Source: Anomaloglossus baeobatrachus (taxonomy: Eukaryota; Chordata; Amphibia; Anura; Aromobatidae). From it: a stretch of DNA of 64,000 nt. The stretch spans positions 68,195,198 through 68,259,197 of the forward strand of contig NC_134357.1 in the NCBI RefSeq assembly GCF_048569485.1, written 5' to 3'. Made by a program: the position numbers and the translations under genes. Under the pieces are notes generated by a model. The model searched no databases and was not told the origin of the DNA. It worked only from the letters and a program-made list of their open reading frames with translations. Shown here one piece after another: positions 22,020 through 32,780 of this stretch; the first letter of the stretch is position 1, and every line of letters starts with the position of its first letter.

Positions 22020-22803
22020 TTGGAGAGGAGCGAACCGGTCGCGGTTTGGCTCGAGTCGGTTCGCCAAACGGAGGCCGCGTTCAAGTTCGGTTCGGCGAAC
22101 TGTTCGACGAACCACTCGAACCCCAAAGGAAACAATGTCTATTATCTCAATGGCTACAGACTGGTCACATGGCTTTGACTGGTCACATGGCTTTGACGTC
22201 ATGCTAGGTCCTGAGGTTGCATCTCTCTGGTACACGGTGCACGTTTGTGTATCGCCGTGTACCGGCGACATGCTCTGGCACACGGTCGACTCCCCGTTCT
22301 GCTTCCCCGTTCCGTTAGTGACCGGCTGACACAGCTGACACAGCCAGTCCATAACGGAAATCACTGTTGCCATAGCAACGCGCCTGTTAGCGGTGACGTC
22401 GGCACCGGGAATCACGTGATCAGAGCACCGTTGCTATGGTAACTCATCTGTCAGCAGTAACGTTACTGCTAACAGCCAGCAGCACTGATCACTCACGGAG
22501 TGAAGACTGCACGGGGGACCAGCGTGTTCCTCACATGCAGTGCTGCTGATGTAGCAGAGCTGCATGTACTGAAGGAGAAAGAAGACAGAAGAGCATGGAT
22601 CGTGGAGGGCTGACAGGGCGTAATATACATGGAGTCTCTAAGTGTGTCTGTGTATTTATTTATATTAAATTATTTTTTCTCTGTGTGTTGTCTTTTTTTT
22701 AACCCTTTATTGGAGATTCTTAATGGCCGGGTCAAACGTGCCTGACATTAAGAATCTCTGACTTAATACTATCTAGTAAAACAAAGTTAGTATTAACTCA
22801 TGA
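22020..22803 (+). mobile_element. Modular palindromic repeat family, head part, copy A
   Basis: Begins with the inverted-repeat-rich head (gagcgaaccggtcgcggttt; ggttcggcgaactgttcgac), which is the reverse of 6,198-6,300. The GC-rich section and the gattcttaatggccgggtca block follow. Two direct copies of gactggtcacatggcttt stand side by side at about 22,159-22,195. Confidence 0.55.
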
Positions 22804-23290
22804 TTAGAGTTGAGCGCGGTTCGCGGTTCGAGGTTCTCCAGTTCGTGGCTCGAGTGATTTTGGGGGCTGTTCTAGTAAGAACTAGAACTCGAGCTTTTTG
22901 CAAAAGCTCGATAGTTCTAGATACGTTCAGAGATAAGCTTTCCCGTGGAAGTTCAGTTCGGCGGCTGCAGCTTGACTTTTGATAAAGTTTGGTTTGGGAC
23001 CTGGACTTGACCTGAACACCAATGGAAGTCAATAATTGGGCACTTTGACTCTACGCTCACATGCAGCCGGCCATAAACAGAACACTTCCGCGGGACAATG
23101 GGTTGGGATTTTACATTTTTTTTGGGGGAGTGCAAAAAGATCGTTATCCCCAGTGTGAGCCATTAAAACACAGTAAGCAGCTCTCACTGGGCTGAACGCT
23201 GAGAGTACCCAAGCACAGTGATTTGCATACGTAAAGCACAGGAACTCCGAATACGAACTCTGTTTTTTAATAAAAGTCTCCGTCATGCTA
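22804..23290 (+). mobile_element. Short inverted-repeat element (gagttgagcg family) at the duplication junction
   Basis: Starts agagttgagcgcggttcgcg. A small hairpin with arms agttcta/tagttct lies near 22,880-22,921, and the rest matches 18,200-18,560. This copy is longer on the left than copy A, so the duplication breakpoint falls inside this element. Confidence 0.55.
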
Positions 23291-23615
23291 GGTATAGGGA
23301 AATACCTAGCGAATGGCAAAAAGATAGGAGAGAGAATAGGGAAACCCTGTGTATAGGTGAGTGGGAGATGGTGACCCCTGATAAAAACTACAGTTGACCC
23401 CTAGCTATCTTGACATCCCTAGATAGTTTTTGCATCTATGTGCTGAGCAGGTTACCTGGACCTGGCTGACCCTGAACTGGGCCCTTGGTAATGAACAAGC
23501 AGTATGAGCACTCATCAACCCCACTAAATCTTTAAGAAGACACAGGAAAAACAAAAAGCGGAAAGAAAACAAACTTATTTCCAACATGACTTAGGGAGAG
23601 GAACAACAACATATT

Positions 23616-24177
23616 TGTCATGATCCAGGCCGGCTTTTCCCTGCTGCTGGTTACATCCAGCTCTGGCCTGGTCATGTCAGGGGTTAACTTCCCTTGCCTT
23701 ATTCTGGATCCCAGGCCATTATATATTACCTCTCCACCTATGGCTCAGTGCCAGTGATATTTCTGCCTTGCAGCATTTATACTGGGTCTGGTGAGTGTTC
23801 CTGATCTGTTCTGCCTCCCTGCTACTGTGTCCTGACTGTGACCCTCCCCCGTTCGTCTGCCCGTCCCAGCCCCTAACTTCCCTCTCCTGTCTGTTGTTTG
23901 TGTTTCCCTTTGCATACCTGATCTCCCGGCTTCTGACTCGGTTCTGCTTTCTGACTTTGATATTGATCCTCCCTTTGCAGTGACTCTCCTGGCAAGACCC
24001 TGACTGTTTGACTACTCTTTTGCTCCCTGGTGGTTCGCCTGTTAACATTGCTGAAGTTACACTGCTATACTTCAGCAGCCTTTCCGTTAGTATTCTTTGT
24101 CTCTCCTTCACTACTCTGCTGCCACCTAGTGGGGATTACGCTGTACTGCGTCTCACTAGCCTTTGTACAGTGTGACA
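23616..24177. mobile_element. Solo LTR, copy B
   Basis: 562 bp, starts tgtcatgatcc, ends tgtgaca, flanked by atatt (23,611-23,615 and 24,178-24,182). Same length and same flanks as copy A, so it arose by segmental duplication and not by a second insertion. Confidence 0.82.
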
Positions 24178-24989
24178 ATATTACAGTGTTTTTTCAGAGG
24201 ATTACAAAGTTGACTGCTTGCAATAAGGACCATATAGACACTTATCTCTATCATAAGCAATATACCAAGAGGAAATGAAGGCATATAAAGACACAGAAAC
24301 ACATAATGATTAGTAGATGAAAGCAAAACATCTCCGCAGGGTCCTAAATGGAGAAGAGTAGATTATTACAAAGAAGACCACAAAACTCCATTCACACCAC
24401 AGAGGAAAGAATGGAAAATCAAGGAGCAATTTCTGCAGTCAAATGCAGTAACCTTGTGCAGCCGGATGCCACAGGGTTGTCTGTCAACTGTGACACATCC
24501 GTGACTGTCTGTGTTTTTGATGAACTCCGAACACCAAATCTCAGATTTGCTCATCGCTACATGTTGTCCTGAAATATAAATTAGGGGTCTCTGGATTGCT
24601 ACATGCACCACAAATAGTATTAATTTATCGATACTATTCTGTAGAAAAAGGAAACTATTTTGGACACATTTAGTCAAAATATCTCAATTACTTTATACTC
24701 CCAAAGAGGAGACATCAATGTTTTATTTCTTTTTTTGCTTTGATTTTACAAATCTAATATAGATACATTGTGTTACATACATAATCTATCTTATCCTCAG
24801 TGTATTGTGAAGGTTTTTCTTATTATTTTCTTATCATTTTCTATTATTATCTATTTTCTATTATTATTATTATTATTATTTTTATGTTTATTATATACTG
24901 CTTTTGTCATGTCACCATTGTTCTTTCTAAAATTATAATTAAAAAGTAATAAAGTTTTCCCATTTTTCTTTGTTATTTTCATTATCTAG

Positions 24990-25004
24990 CACCTCCTTTC
25001 ACTG
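24990..25004 (+). CDS. 15-nt microexon (linker), duplicated copy
   Basis: Acceptor attatctag, exon cacctcctttcactg, donor gtaagt. Phase 1 on both sides, adding A-P-P-F-T. Compared with its counterpart at 20,289 the exon bases have changed more than the flanking intron seems to have, while length, phase and splice sites are kept. Confidence 0.65.
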
Positions 25005-25166
25005 GTAAGTTCTATAGATATTAAGATAATAAAGCATATATACAATATGTCTAGAAAGATTTACTAAACAAAATGTTCTGACTATTTCATGTCATTGCGC
25101 AAAATTTGTTAAAAAAAAAATCACATTTTTTTCTTCTTTTTTTCCTAATGTGAATGGCATTATATT

Positions 25167-25242
25167 TTAGGTATCCATGGTTACAACTATTAGCAACTAA
25201 CTAACTGTCACTATATGAGTGGACGTAACCCTGGATACCTAA
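25167..25242. repeat. Hairpin, copy B
   Basis: Counterpart of 20,471-20,542. The right arm reads taaccctggatacctaa, with one mismatch to the left arm, and the loop is 4 bp longer. Confidence 0.6.
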
Positions 25243-25550
25243 GCTGCAATGCCCTGCACATGAGGTAAGAGAAATAGCTTATCAGGAGAACTATACTACA
25301 ATTGGAGGTATTTGCTAATATTATTATCACACTTTCAAAAGTTTGGGCTAGGATCCTGGAGGTGGAAATAATACTTTGAGGTTTACGCATGTACTGTTTA
25401 GTTTTATCATGATTAATATTGTACATTCAAAGGAATAAACTAATAAATATTTCCATTACTTCTTACTTTTACTAATCCTATATGGCAGCCTTAAGCCAGT
25501 TTTCCACTTTACAGAGCAGCTAAACATTTTATTTATATTTAAATGCCCAG

Positions 25551-25828
25551 TTAAAGGGAATCCGTTGTGAGGGTTTTCCTACCTCATCTCAGAGCAGCAT
25601 AATGTAGGAAAAGAGACGCTGATTCCAGCGATGTGTCACTTAGTTTACTGGGTGCAGCAGTTGTGACATAATCAGAGTTTTTAGATGTAGCAAAGTTTAG
25701 AAAGCTAACCCTGCCCACACCACAGCTCTGTATATTTAGACAGAAAGCTGATAATCAGTGCTGGGGAGGGGTTGGACCTGGTATCACATGGGACCTATTC
25801 TGGGCAGTGATAATATCCTTCTGATAAA
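25551..25828. mobile_element. AAAGGGAATC-type short interspersed element, copy B
   Basis: Duplicate of 20,872-21,140 with minor changes. Confidence 0.55.
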
Positions 25829-26609
25829 ACACTCATTGTATTGAAATAGTGGCAAACAGCATAAAAAGTGTTGCAGAGCTGTATCGGTCACCTGATTACG
25901 TTGTTGGCATTTCCCAGTGGGAGGAGCCTATCCTTCCATGCCTCGTTTTTGTGAGCACGCTGCTTTATGAGGAAGTTCCCTCCATTATCATTCTGCCACT
26001 TATCGTCCTGCCATGCAACATGCTCGACTGATCCCTGTAAGTGCTCTAGATTCTTTTCGTTACCTCATCCGATCCTTCCAGACCTCCCTGTCTCCCATCT
26101 CCTCCGTGTTATCTTACCTTCCGTGCTCCTCTCCTGCTCCCTTTGTGTTGCTCTGTCCCTGCGCCCCCTCCTTCAGCTCGCTCTCCCTGTTACTGACTTC
26201 TGGCTTGTCCCTGACCCTGCCTCTTCTCTTGTACTGCACTCCCTCACGGCTCTGACCCAACTAGTACGACTCCTCTTAGCAACCACTTTGTTACCTAGGA
26301 CGCCGTGCGCCTGAGCTCCCTCTAGTGGTTGTTATCGTTACAGACTGCTCTGGTTTCCTTTTGTGGTTGATCATGTTACACACACTGTGTGCTGACTCCC
26401 GCTAGTGATGACATCACAGAAACAACCCTGAAATCAGGGTCTCAGCTCATATCGCATGATACTCTCATGTTACATGCAAGAAGATCATTGGGGTCCAGGT
26501 CCTGTGACCCACATTGCTTGCTCATAAAACCCTTGAACTATGCACCTCTCCAAATGTTTTTTGAGCAATTTATGGGGGTGTTAGGACCCAGGCACCTAAT
26601 GCGATGCGT

Positions 26610-29600
26610 CCTGCACTCTGTCTCCCGCAGCTTTTCCATCGGTAATCGCTGCGTCCTCACGGTAACCAACAGTGATGACAGGACCTATCGTGACGTCAAA
26701 ATAGCCATGTGACCAGTCACGTGTCTATTATCTCATTGGCTACAAACTGGTCACATGGCTTTGACTGGTCACATGGCTTTGACGTCATGCTAGGTCCTGT
26801 CATTGCATCTCTCCGGTACACGGTGCACGTTTGTGCATCGCCGTGTACCGGCGACATGCTCTGGCACACGGTCGACTCCCCGTTCTGCTTTCCCGTTCTG
26901 CTTCCCCATTCCGTTAGTGACCGGCTGACACAGCCGGTCCATAACAAAGATCACTTTTGCCATAGCAATGCGCCTGTTAGCGGTGACGTCACCGCTAACA
27001 TCGGCATCGGGAATCACGTGATCAGAGCACCGTTACTATGGTAACTCGCCTGTCAGTGGTAACGTTACCGCTAACAGCCAGCAGCACTGATCACTCATGG
27101 AGTGAAGACTGCATGGGGGCCAGCGTCTTCCTCACATGCAGTGCTGCTGATGTAGCAGACCTGCATGTGCTGAAGGAAAAAGAAGACAGAAGAGCATGGA
27201 TCGTGGAGGGCTGACAGGCAGTAATAAACATGGAGTCTCTAAGTGTGTCTGTATATTTATTTCTATTAAAGTATTTTTTCTCTGTGTGGTGTCTTTTTTT
27301 TAACCCTTTATTGGAGATTCTTAATGGCTGGGTCAAACTTGCCTGACATTAAGAATCTCTGACTTAATACTAGCTAGTAAAACAAAGCTAGTATTAACTC
27401 ATGATTACCCAGCGAGCCACCGTCACCAGGGCAGCTGGAAGAGTTGGATACAGCGCCAGATGATGGCGCTTCTATGAAAGCGCCATTTTCTGGGGCGGCT
27501 GCGGACTACAATTTGCAGCAGAGGGGCCCAGAAAACTCGGGCTAACCTGTGCTGCAGATTCCAATCCCCAGCTGCCTAGTTGTACCCGGCTAGACATAAA
27601 AATGGGGCGAAGCCCACGTCATTTGTTTTTTAATTATTTCATGAAATAAGTGAAATAATTAAAAAAATTGGGCTTCCCTATATTTTTGGTTCCCAGCCAG
27701 GTACAAATAGGCAGCTGAGTGTTGGGGGCAGCCTGTAGGTGCTTGCTGCACCTGTCTAGCATACAAAAATATGGCGAAGCTCACGTCATTTTTTTGGTGG
27801 GCAAAAAACGCCTGCATACAGTCCTGGATGGAGTATGCTGAGCCTTGTAGTTCTGCAGCTGCTGTCTGCTCTCCTGTATACACTAGTGAATGAAGCATGC
27901 TGAGCCTTGTCGTTCTACAGCTGCTGTCTGCTCCTTACAGACAGACAGCAGCTGCAGAACTACAACGCTCAGCATACTCCATCCAGGACTGCATGCAGGA
28001 GTTTTTTGCCCCCCCCAAAAATTATGTGGGCTTCGCCATATTTTTGTATGCTAGCCAGGTACAGCAGGCAGCTACGGGCTGCCCCCAACCCCCAGCTGCC
28101 TATTTGTACCTGGCTGGGAACCAAAAATATAGGGAAGCCCTTTTTTCAGTATTTCATGAATTTCATGAAATAATTAAAAAACAAATGACGTGGGCTTTGC
28201 CATATTTTTGTGTCCAGCCAGGTACAACTAGGCAGCTGGGGATTAGAATCTGCAGCACAGGTTGGCCTGAGCTTTCTGGGCCCCTCTGCTGCGAATTGCA
28301 GTCCGCAGCCGCCGCAGAAAATGGCGCTTTCATAGAAGCGCCATCTTCTGGCTCTGTATCCAACTCTTCCAGCTGCTCTGGTGATGGGTGGTTCACTGGG
28401 TAATAATGGGATTAAGGCTAGCTGTATATTATCAACTGAAATCATTATTACCCAGCGAGCCACCGTCATCAGGGCAGCTGGAAGAGTTGGATACAGCGCC
28501 AGATAATGGTGCTTCTATGAGCGTGCCATTTTAGGGGCGGCTGCGGACTTCAATTTGCAGCAGAGGGGCACAGAAAGCTCAGGCTAACCTGTGCTGCGCA
28601 TCCAATACCCAGCTGCCTAGTTGTACCCGGCTGGACACAAAAATGGGGCAAAGCCTACGTCGTTTTCTTTTTTTAATTATTTCATGAAATTCATGAAATA
28701 ATTAAAAAAAAAGGCTTCTCTATATTTTTAGTTCCCAGCCAGGTACAAATAGGCAGCTGGGGGTTGGGGGCAGCCGTACCTGCCTGCTGTACCTGGCTAG
28801 CACACAAAAATATGGCGAAGCTCACGTCATTTTTTTTGTAGTTTTTTGGCAAAAAAAATAAAAAATGCTTCCCTGGATTTTCCATTGCCAGTGAAGGTAA
28901 CACCAAGCAGTGGGGGTTAGCAGCCAGTAGCTACTTGGATTACCCTTAGCTAGCAATACAAAAAATGCAGCGGGATCCCATATATATTTTTTTAATTATT
29001 TATTTAAATAACTAAAAACAAAAAGGGCTTCCCTGTATTTTGATTGCCTGACATGACAGTGCTGTAAAAATAAATCTTTAAAAAAAATGACGTAGCGCTC
29101 CGCGGTATTTTTGATTCTCAGCGAAGATAAAGCTGACAGCTATGTGTTGCTACCCTCATCTGCCTGGCATTACCTTGGCTGGCAATCAAAATACAGGGAA
29201 GCCCATTTATTTTTTTTATTTAAAAAAATAGTTAAAAAAAAAAATGACGTTGGGTGACCCCATTTTTGATAGCCAGCTAGGGTAAAGAAGACGGCTGTAG
29301 CCTGAAAACCACAGCTGGCAGCTTTACCCTGTTTGGGGATCCAATGTGGAGGTCACCCCAGGCTCTTTTTTATAATTATTTTATAAATATTAATAATTAC
29401 AAAAAAAGTAGGGTCCCCCCCAAATTGGATCACCAGCCAAGGTAAAGCGGACAGCTGTGGTCTGGTATTCTCAGGGTGGGAAGGTCCATAGTTATTGGCC
29501 CTTCACAGCCTAAAAATAGCAGGCCGCAGGCGCCCCAGAAGTGGCGCATCCACTAGATGTGCCAATCCTGGCGCTTCACCCCAGCTCATCCTGTGCCCTG

Positions 29601-29776
29601 GTGCGGTGGCAAATGGGGTAATAAATGGGGTTGATACTAGCTGTAAGGTCACCTGACATCAAGCCCAGCAGTTTGTGATGTCATGGCGTCTATCAGATAC
29701 CCGACATCCCAAACTGTCAGTACTAACAAAAAAAATAGACAAAAAATAATTTATTTGAAAAAACACTCCCCAAACT
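26610..29776 (-). mobile_element. Nest of modular palindromic repeat family
   Basis: A long composite with no protein-coding sequence. 26,610-27,400 is the GC-rich head section, and 27,412-28,435 is a large palindrome. 28,443-29,776 is a chain of diverged modules, each with a gccag(c/t)nagggtaaag-type arm, a central gacagctg-type turn, a complementary arm and an AT-rich spacer. The right end, ttatttgaaaaaacactccc, is shared in inverted form with 200-250 near the window start. It stops about 16 bp before the acceptor of the exon at 29,792. Confidence 0.6.
27412..28435. repeat. 1-kb palindrome centred near 27,935
   Basis: The left arm (27,412-27,930) and right arm (27,940-28,435) are reverse complements with scattered mismatches. 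Landmarks such as tacagcgccagatgatggcg on the left and gcgccatcttctggctctgt on the right face each other, and the centre is cttacagacagacagcagctg. The left-arm sequence starts again at 28,443 in its original orientation, so the order is arm, reversed arm, arm. Confidence 0.8.
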
Positions 29777-29791
29777 TTTCTTCCTGAACAG

Positions 29792-30000
29792 TATGAGAAC
29801 CAATGGTGGAGTTTACAATTCTGAATATGTGACAGTATATGATGGATATCCTTGGAATTCAGTTGTACTTGGAAAGATTTGCCAGCCTACAAACTCTTTG
29901 TTTTACTCATCATCTAACGTCATGACCCTGGAATTTATTAATCGGGACTTCAGAGAACAGTTTTCAGCTTATTATCAATCATACAGACTATCGTCTTCAG
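29792..30000 (+). pseudogene. Orphan CUB second-half exon
   Basis: A 209-nt exon with good splice sites (ttcctgaacag; gtaaca), phase 2 in and phase 1 out, and an intact frame. It encodes SEYVTVYDGYPW, GKICQPTN and FYSSSNVMTLEFI. Length matches the exon at 52,502. Two oddities stand out. The third CUB cysteine is replaced by Tyr (GGVYNSEYV in place of GxCTxxxV), leaving the Cys of GKIC unpaired. No first-half exon exists between 18,000 and this exon. It may be skipped, or be a decaying domain. Splicing it in would need a phase-2 donor that I cannot find. Confidence 0.7.
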
Positions 30001-30021
30001 GTAACATGAGAAATAATACAT

Positions 30022-30395
30022 TTAAAGGGAATCTGTCAGCAAATTTTCACTACCTCATTTTAGAGCAGTATGATGTAGCAAAGTAATCCTGAATCCAACA
30101 ATGTATCACTTAGTTTACTGGATGTAGAGGTTCTGACACAGTCACATGTTTTAAGATTCAGCATGTAGTGGAGCTCAGCTCAGCTGCCCCACCCTACACC
30201 AGGCTCCGTATACAGTATATAATGGCTATAGACAGTGATCTGCTAATCACAGCAGGGGGCATGCTGGAATAGCTGACCACTAGCTAAGCTAGTCCTGAAG
30301 CAAAAAAAAACATTGCAGGTAAACAACAGCACACAGTGATGAGACACATCACTGTATTTTAACCCCTAGAGCATGCTAACAGATTCACTTTATGG
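30022..30395. mobile_element. AAAGGGAATC-type short interspersed element
   Basis: Starts aaagggaatctgtcagcaaa and ends acagattcacttta, giving inverted ends (tgtcagca against its diverged complement). The interior block gtatcacttagtttactgga is shared with the copies at 20.9, 25.6, 36.8 and 40.5 kb. Confidence 0.6.
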
Positions 30396-30939
30396 AGTTT
30401 TCCAGCATTATGTTTATTTTCTTAAGCATTGGTTAATATAAAATAAAAAAGAAGGCATATTCACCTGCTTGCACCCTTGTGGATTTACCGCAAGCTGCTC
30501 AAGTAATCGCCGCTGGTTCTGGAAGAAATTACTGTGTTATTCAGATGTCACAGGGCCACTAATGCCAGTGCATTATCACAGATAAATCCAATCACACATT
30601 GTTCCAGTAACTCGAACACTGCAGCTAATAACCGGCTTGTGTAATCCTATGACATCTGAACAGCACAGCCACCGCTTCTTTAGCCATTGTGGCCAGTGTT
30701 GGATCCATACCAATTGTGCAAACATCTAGAACAATCCCTGCCTATTTCTTTCTTTTTTCTTTTTTTTTAAAGCCAGACAATCCTTGATAATATCAATATT
30801 TCATTAAAAAACAACTCACCAGTTATCAGCATTGTTGCTAATCCATGCATTTTATCAGCACATGTGTCAAGTTTCTACAGAATAAGTGAAGATCAATCTA
30901 AATCTAATATTCACACAAGACACTGATTAAATTATATGT
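30396..30939. other. AT-rich intron sequence, nothing recognised
   Basis: No exon with a CUB or linker pattern, and no repeat ends that I could define. Confidence 0.4.
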
Positions 30940-31282
30940 AGTGATGTGTAAGTGTGCTCGTCACTGTTCAATACTCGATTGAGCATCGGTATGCACGGGC
31001 AGCTTCAGTACTCGACCAAGTATCGCCAGTGCTTCTGCTATCTTCATGTCTGCAGACTGCATGTTTTACAGTTTTTTTCAGCTGCTAAACATGTGGGGAT
31101 TGCTTGCCAATCATGGCAACGTTGCAGCCATGTTGGCTACTGGCATTACTCTGATTGGCCAACTGGGTCATTGGGTCTATATAATATGCAATGCTTGGCA
31201 CTCAGTACCCCGGAAACAGTGTAGGGATAGCTGCTGGAGGAGGGAGAAGTTTGGATTAGAGACACATAGGCAGGGATTATAG

Positions 31283-31836
31283 CCTTACATTCCAGGCTGC
31301 TTTACATGCAGCGACATCGCTAGCGATGTCGCCGGTGAAAGCACCCGCCCCCGACGGTTGTGAGTCACGGGCAAATCGCTGCCCGTGGCGCACAACATCG
31401 CTAGGACCCGTCACACGGACTTACCTGCCTAGCAAAGTCCTTTCTAAGGGGGGCGGTTCGTGCGGCGTCACAGTGACGTCACAAGGCAGCCGTCCAATAG
31501 AAGCGGAGGGGTGGAGAGCAGCCGAAAGAAAGTGACGCCCATCTTGTTGCCGGAGGACGCAGGTAAGGTGTTGTTTCTTGTTCCTGGGGTTGTCACACGT
31601 AGCGATGTGTGCTGCCTCAGGATCGATGAACAACCTGCATCCTGCAACAGCAACGATATTTGGGATTAGAACGACATGTTAACGATCAACGATTTGGCGA
31701 GTAATTTTGATCGTTAGCGGTCGTTCGTACGTTTCACACGCAACAACGTTGCTAACGAGGCCGGATGTGTGTCACGAATTCCGTGACCCCAACGACATCT
31801 CGTTAGTGATGTCGTTGCGTGTAAAGCCCCCTTCAT
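31283..31836. mobile_element. Short inverted-repeat element (tttacatgcagcgacatcgc ends)
   Basis: Left end ctttacatgcagcgacatcg, right end cgatgtcgttgcgtgtaaag in imperfect form (31,806-31,832). The interior is CpG-rich, unlike its surroundings. hAT-like by general look, but no clear target duplication was found. Confidence 0.6.
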
Positions 31837-31969
31837 TGTTCCTGCACCTTAAAATTAATAGTCCCTTCTAAGGGCTACATCTATTATATTACCTATTAAT
31901 ACTGCTGTTAGCAGCATTCACTCCTGGGATAATGCTGGAGGAGGTATAAGATTAGATTAGAAGCATATA

Positions 31970-32780
31970 GGCATGGATTATAAAAATTATATTCTGATGC
32001 TCTTCTTTACTTGTCTTCCAGGCTGCATCGGATTCCTTCTGTCTAAGTTTTGGCACATAAGGCAATGGCTTTACTAGTCTAGGAGTCCAACTTGTTAATA
32101 ATGGGAAAAATTATATTCTGAGGCCCTCCTCTACATCTCTTTCAGCGTGTATTGCAGTCCCTCCTAATTTTTGGAAGCCCTTGCACATAGTGCATAGGCT
32201 TTACTAGTCAAGGTGTACCACTCCGTAATAATGGCAAAAAGTTGTATTCTGAGGCCCTCCTCTATGTGTCACCAAGGTGTATTGGAGTTCCTCCTTCAAA
32301 TTTTTAACAGCACTTGCACATAGCGCATATGTTTTATTAGTCTAGGTGTCCAACTCTTTAATAATGTAAAAAAATATTTTATATATATTTTCCTTTCAAT
32401 GTCTTCCAGAGTGTTGCAATCTCTTCTTCTAATTTTTGACAGCAATTGCACATAGCGCATTCACTCTACTAGTCGAAAAGTCCCAGTCCTTAATGGGGAA
32501 AAAAATTCTGAGGCCCTCCTCTACATGTCTTCCAGGGTATATTGCAGTCCCTCCTTTTAATGTTTGACAGCCCTTGGATTTAGTGCATAGGCTATAGGAG
32601 TCCGGGAGTCCCCCTAGCTAACAATTTTAAGAGAATGTGCATGAGGCCCTCCTATATTTCTTATACAGGGTGTATCGGACTCCCTCTTTCTTCTAATTTT
32701 TGGCAGTTCTTGCACTGTCAGCATATGCTTTGTGAGGCTCATAGTCCCTCCTTCATTAATTAAACAGGATGTTTTTGACC
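31970..32780. repeat. Tandem repeat, unit about 120 bp, about 6 diverged copies
   Basis: Each unit contains ctgaggccctcctctacatg, a gtattgcagtccctcc block, atttttgacagcncttgcac, catagcgcatag and a tttactagtc block. Frames are not kept between units, so it is not coding. Confidence 0.75.

Larger units (their letters stand above)
18196..22803 (+). repeat. 4.7-kb tandem duplication, copy A
   Basis: It matches 22,925 to about 27,400 almost throughout (offset about 4.69-4.74 kb), including a solo LTR, a 15-nt microexon, a 72-bp hairpin, an AAAGGGAATC-type repeat and the head of the modular element. The copies differ by scattered substitutions and small indels. Copy A keeps a section of the modular element's head (about 21,920-22,140) that copy B lacks. 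Confidence 0.85.
22925..27400 (+). repeat. 4.7-kb tandem duplication, copy B
   Basis: Second copy of 18,196-22,803. It carries its own solo LTR, microexon (24,990), hairpin (25,167) and repeat head. Downstream it runs into a much larger section of the modular palindromic family, while copy A stops at the junction near 22,804. Confidence 0.85.

Noticed and set aside
27897-28403. 168-codon frame
   Set aside because: It runs through the palindrome arm. The other copies of the arm do not keep it open.
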